A DNA stretch of 7,505 nt from Ruminiclostridium sp. (GTDB lineage Bacteria > Bacillota_A > Clostridia > Oscillospirales > Ruminococcaceae). Position numbers and translations under genes: made by a program. The stretch lies in NCBI GenBank assembly GCA_017550775.1, contig JAFZOA010000717.1:1-7505 (forward strand), read 5' to 3'. This document shows positions 5,226 to 7,505 of the stretch, in pieces (within the stretch, counting starts at the first letter, position 1; the number at the start of each line of letters is the position of its first letter). Under the pieces are notes generated by a model. That model saw only the letters and a list, made by a program, of their open reading frames with translations, did no database searches and was not told the origin of the DNA.

Positions 5226-7505
5226 TCAGCCCATAGGCTGCCATGTGTAGGTATATACGGTACGGGCATAATAGCTGTATTCGATCACTATCACAATCTT
5301 TCCGGTATCTCCCTTTTCGTTCGGGAAAGTAACGGCGTACCGATCCTCCGTATCGCTTATTCTGTCCCATTCAACATCGGCACCGTCCAGATCCGTTTTG
5401 CCAACGTGGTCGTCTCTTGTCCATGTGTCGTTAAGGAACTTTTCGACCTCCGCGTCGGTCACATTGCAGCACATTCCAAGATCTTTGCTGTCGCCGGTAG
5501 CCTTGTAAGCTGACTGTGATACCGTGACATTTGCTTTTACGGTGAATGTTTCTCCCGGATTTGCCGAATTCGGAATGCCGGTAAACGAACACGTTGACGA
5601 GTCGATATTCCTGTATGCGTATGTGCCGTCCTTATTCTTGCTGTAGCTTTCGCTGTATGAGGTAAATGTACTGCCGTTAGCCGTATATTTTTCTGTTTTG
5701 GATCCTTCGATCTCAAAAGCTTCCCTTTCCGAATAGCTCTTTGTGCCGGAGAGCACCCATCTGCCGGAATATCCTCCGATAAGGTCTATCTTCTCTGTTT
5801 CGGGTCCGAAGAGCTCTTCGCCATCACTGCTTTTTCCGAAGTATTCACAGATGGTTATTTTCGGGTTTTCAAAGCTCTCAAGGTCTATATCATCCTGCGT
5901 CCATCGGAATTTATCGTCAAGCTCATCAAATTGCACCGTGACTGCGCCCTCATATTCATTGCCTGAGTAAACTTTTACAGCGTAACCTTCGGCAGTTTCA
6001 TACGACGGCGAGTTTTTCGGATCCGGAAACGTGATCTCAAGCTTGCTGTCCTTAGCGTCAACTACCGGCGTATCGGGTGCATAGACAGGGTAAATTTTGT
6101 ACTGGTTTTTTGAGGCGGATACCGGAACGGTGTTCGGTTCTATGATATACCAGTCCACAGGACTGATATCCTTCAGGGAAGAGCTGTCAAAATCCGGTAT
6201 CATATCAGTCGAGGGCTTTCCTGTCTCAAACTCCTTCGGGTGAAGGAATATGCCGTTCTTAATATTGCTGTAATGACGGTCTTCCGTTGCCTCGACAGGC
6301 AGCAGATGATGCTCGGTATTCTCTTTGTCATACAGAAGAACAAGGGCAAACTGCTCGTCAGACGATTTTCGCTTGTTGACATTGATCTGACGAACGCGTA
6401 TAACATATTCCTGACCGCTGCCCTTTACTTCTGTCGGCTCACGGGTATTGACAACTGTTTTTGGCGCAAAACCGGAATCATTCTGTCTTTCAATGGCGCT
6501 GGCATAGAAATAGGGCGCGTCTTTGGCAGCGAATGTGTAATATACAGCTTCCAATCCACTGTTGTCGATAGGGTAAACGGTTTTCAGTATGTCGGTGAAT
6601 TTACCGTTCATCCACATTCTTCCGTAGGTTTTCAGAATATCGGTATAGCTTATGTCCGGATAGATCCCCCTGAGATACAGTATCAGTCCTGCGGCAGGAT
6701 AGCAGCTCGTTGTATCATAAGCGGTGTGCGTGCCTTCGGGATAAGATATCGTGAGATTTCTCATGGAACTGTACTGATCGAGCGGCAGTGCGTAATCATC
6801 ATAGCTGTACAATTCTACCAGTGTTTCTCTTTTCGGCAGGTCAATGATCTTTTTTTCTGTGAAATATTCGTATGCCTCATATTCTACCGCCTGAGCAAGC
6901 GCTTCGTCAAACTTGAAATTAGCCATCGGCTTGCTTACATACTTTCTCTGTATTGCATGGAAAAGCTCGTGTGTCAGAGTAAGCGGCAGAGCCTTGATAT
7001 GGTCGGTAGAACCCACGTCTATAACACAATAAGGATTTCCGATGAGCTTTTCGTATGTCGTATAACCGCTTGTGCCGCCAAGATCTGTCCGGAGATCTAT
7101 GCGGACAACATAATTAGGCATTTCCGCTTTAACATGGTTTTTCAGATAATCGTAAGCGGTAACGAGCGCGTCTGTTGTTTTGGCTATCGGGTAAAGGTCG
7201 TCCTGAGAAAGTCCTTCAAGTCCGTCAGCGGCGTCCTGAAGAGCCTGCTGTGCGCTCTGGCACACCGGGTCGTTTCTTTTGTACATCTCGACGTATTCGG
7301 TCAGTACCCGGTTATAATGCTTCATTATAAGACTGTCTTTTGTAAAGAAGACGCCTTTATCGTTAATGCATTTATTTATCTTGTCGGCACCATAGGCATC
7401 GCGCATTTCCTTCAGAGTTCTTTCCATGGCGCGCTTGCTCAGGTCGCTGACAACGCCCTTCTGCGCTTCATTCAGGAAGAGCCTCATAGATTTCGGATCG
7501 GCATA
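5226..7505 (-). CDS. Large putative zinc metallopeptidase (HExxH, gluzincin-like); 5' end beyond the window
   Basis: The frame is open to the right edge: six codons (YADPKS) precede the first visible Met at 7487, and that Met has no ribosome-binding site, so at least 759 residues are seen and the true N terminus, probably with a secretion signal, lies outside. Numbered from that Met, H173-E-L-F-H177 is an HExxH zinc site within THELFHAIQ, and E195 in FDEALAQAVEYEA is 18 residues after the second His, fitting the third-ligand Glu of gluzincin peptidases. This is inference from motif and spacing; I cannot assign a MEROPS family. The first 330 residues are mostly helical. The rest is beta-rich, Ser/Thr/Tyr/Asp-rich and probably extracellular, with a segment near 570 (GGYSGRW) that may open a separate beta domain. 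There are no clear transmembrane segments or cell-wall sorting signal at the C terminus. It forms an operon with the lipoprotein gene. Confidence 0.85.
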   Translation of the reverse strand, partial: YADPKSMRLFLNEAQKGVVSDLSKRAMERTLKEMRDAYGADKINKCINDKGVFFTKDSLIMKHYNRVLTEYVEMYKRNDPVCQSAQQALQDAADGLEGLSQDDLYPIAKTTDALVTAYDYLKNHVKAEMPNYVVRIDLRTDLGGTSGYTTYEKLIGNPYCVIDVGSTDHIKALPLTLTHELFHAIQRKYVSKPMANFKFDEALAQAVEYEAYEYFTEKKIIDLPKRETLVELYSYDDYALPLDQYSSMRNLTISYPEGTHTAYDTTSCYPAAGLILYLRGIYPDISYTDILKTYGRMWMNGKFTDILKTVYPIDNSGLEAVYYTFAAKDAPYFYASAIERQNDSGFAPKTVVNTREPTEVKGSGQEYVIRVRQINVNKRKSSDEQFALVLLYDKENTEHHLLPVEATEDRHYSNIKNGIFLHPKEFETGKPSTDMIPDFDSSSLKDISPVDWYIIEPNTVPVSASKNQYKIYPVYAPDTPVVDAKDSKLEITFPDPKNSPSYETAEGYAVKVYSGNEYEGAVTVQFDELDDKFRWTQDDIDLESFENPKITICEYFGKSSDGEELFGPETEKIDLIGGYSGRWVLSGTKSYSEREAFEIEGSKTEKYTANGSTFTSYSESYSKNKDGTYAYRNIDSSTCSFTGIPNSANPGETFTVKANVTVSQSAYKATGDSKDLGMCCNVTDAEVEKFLNDTWTRDDHVGKTDLDGADVEWDRISDTEDRYAVTFPNEKGDTGKIVIVIEYSYYARTVYTYTWQPMG

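Noticed and set aside
5209..5370. Extended N terminus of the lipoprotein from an ATG at 5370.
   Set aside because: It would overlap the end of the metallopeptidase gene, and would bury a clear signal peptide and AGGAGG site inside the protein.
7485..7487. Met at 7487 as the true start of the metallopeptidase-like gene.
   Set aside because: The frame stays open to the right edge and there is no ribosome-binding site or signal peptide at this Met, so it is probably internal.

Overview
The window looks like a chromosomal segment of a low-to-mid GC Gram-positive anaerobe of the Clostridia, most likely Ruminococcus/Oscillospiraceae-like. This is inferred from strong AGGAGG ribosome-binding sites, sigma-A-type promoters, a lipobox lipoprotein and the style of the amino-acid ABC transporter; no rRNA or other taxonomic marker is present. 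All four clear protein genes are on the minus strand, so transcription runs from high to low coordinates.

Right part (7505 to 4693): a large protein that enters from beyond the right edge carries an HExxH gluzincin-like zinc-peptidase signature followed by a long beta-rich region. It is followed 17 bases later by a small lipoprotein with its own strong ribosome-binding site, so the two look like one operon of cell-surface proteins. Neither has a recognised physiological role.

Middle (4692 to 4214): a non-coding stretch of about 480 bases. It holds the promoter of the next minus-strand gene and, on the opposite strand, a hairpin-rich segment ending in an almost ideal intrinsic terminator (15-bp perfect stem plus T run). 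No protein gene on that strand accounts for the terminator, so I propose a plus-strand non-coding RNA of about 240 nt; a decayed small gene or mobile-element relic is the alternative.

Next (4213 to 3206): a complete membrane PAP2-family phosphatase with all three catalytic motifs, its own promoter and its own terminator.

Left part (3167 to 1): a regulatory region with a sigma-A promoter and a 10-bp inverted repeat precedes the most striking object here, one uninterrupted reading frame of at least 987 codons that runs off the left edge. It encodes a membrane anchor, amino-acid-type solute-binding lobes, a HisM/GlnP-type permease, a HisP/GlnQ-type ABC ATPase, and a further C-terminal domain that by eye resembles the GHKL ATPase fold of RsbW/SpoIIAB anti-sigma kinases. 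It would be an importer with all its parts in one chain plus a built-in regulatory module, and it is the best candidate in the window for an undescribed system.
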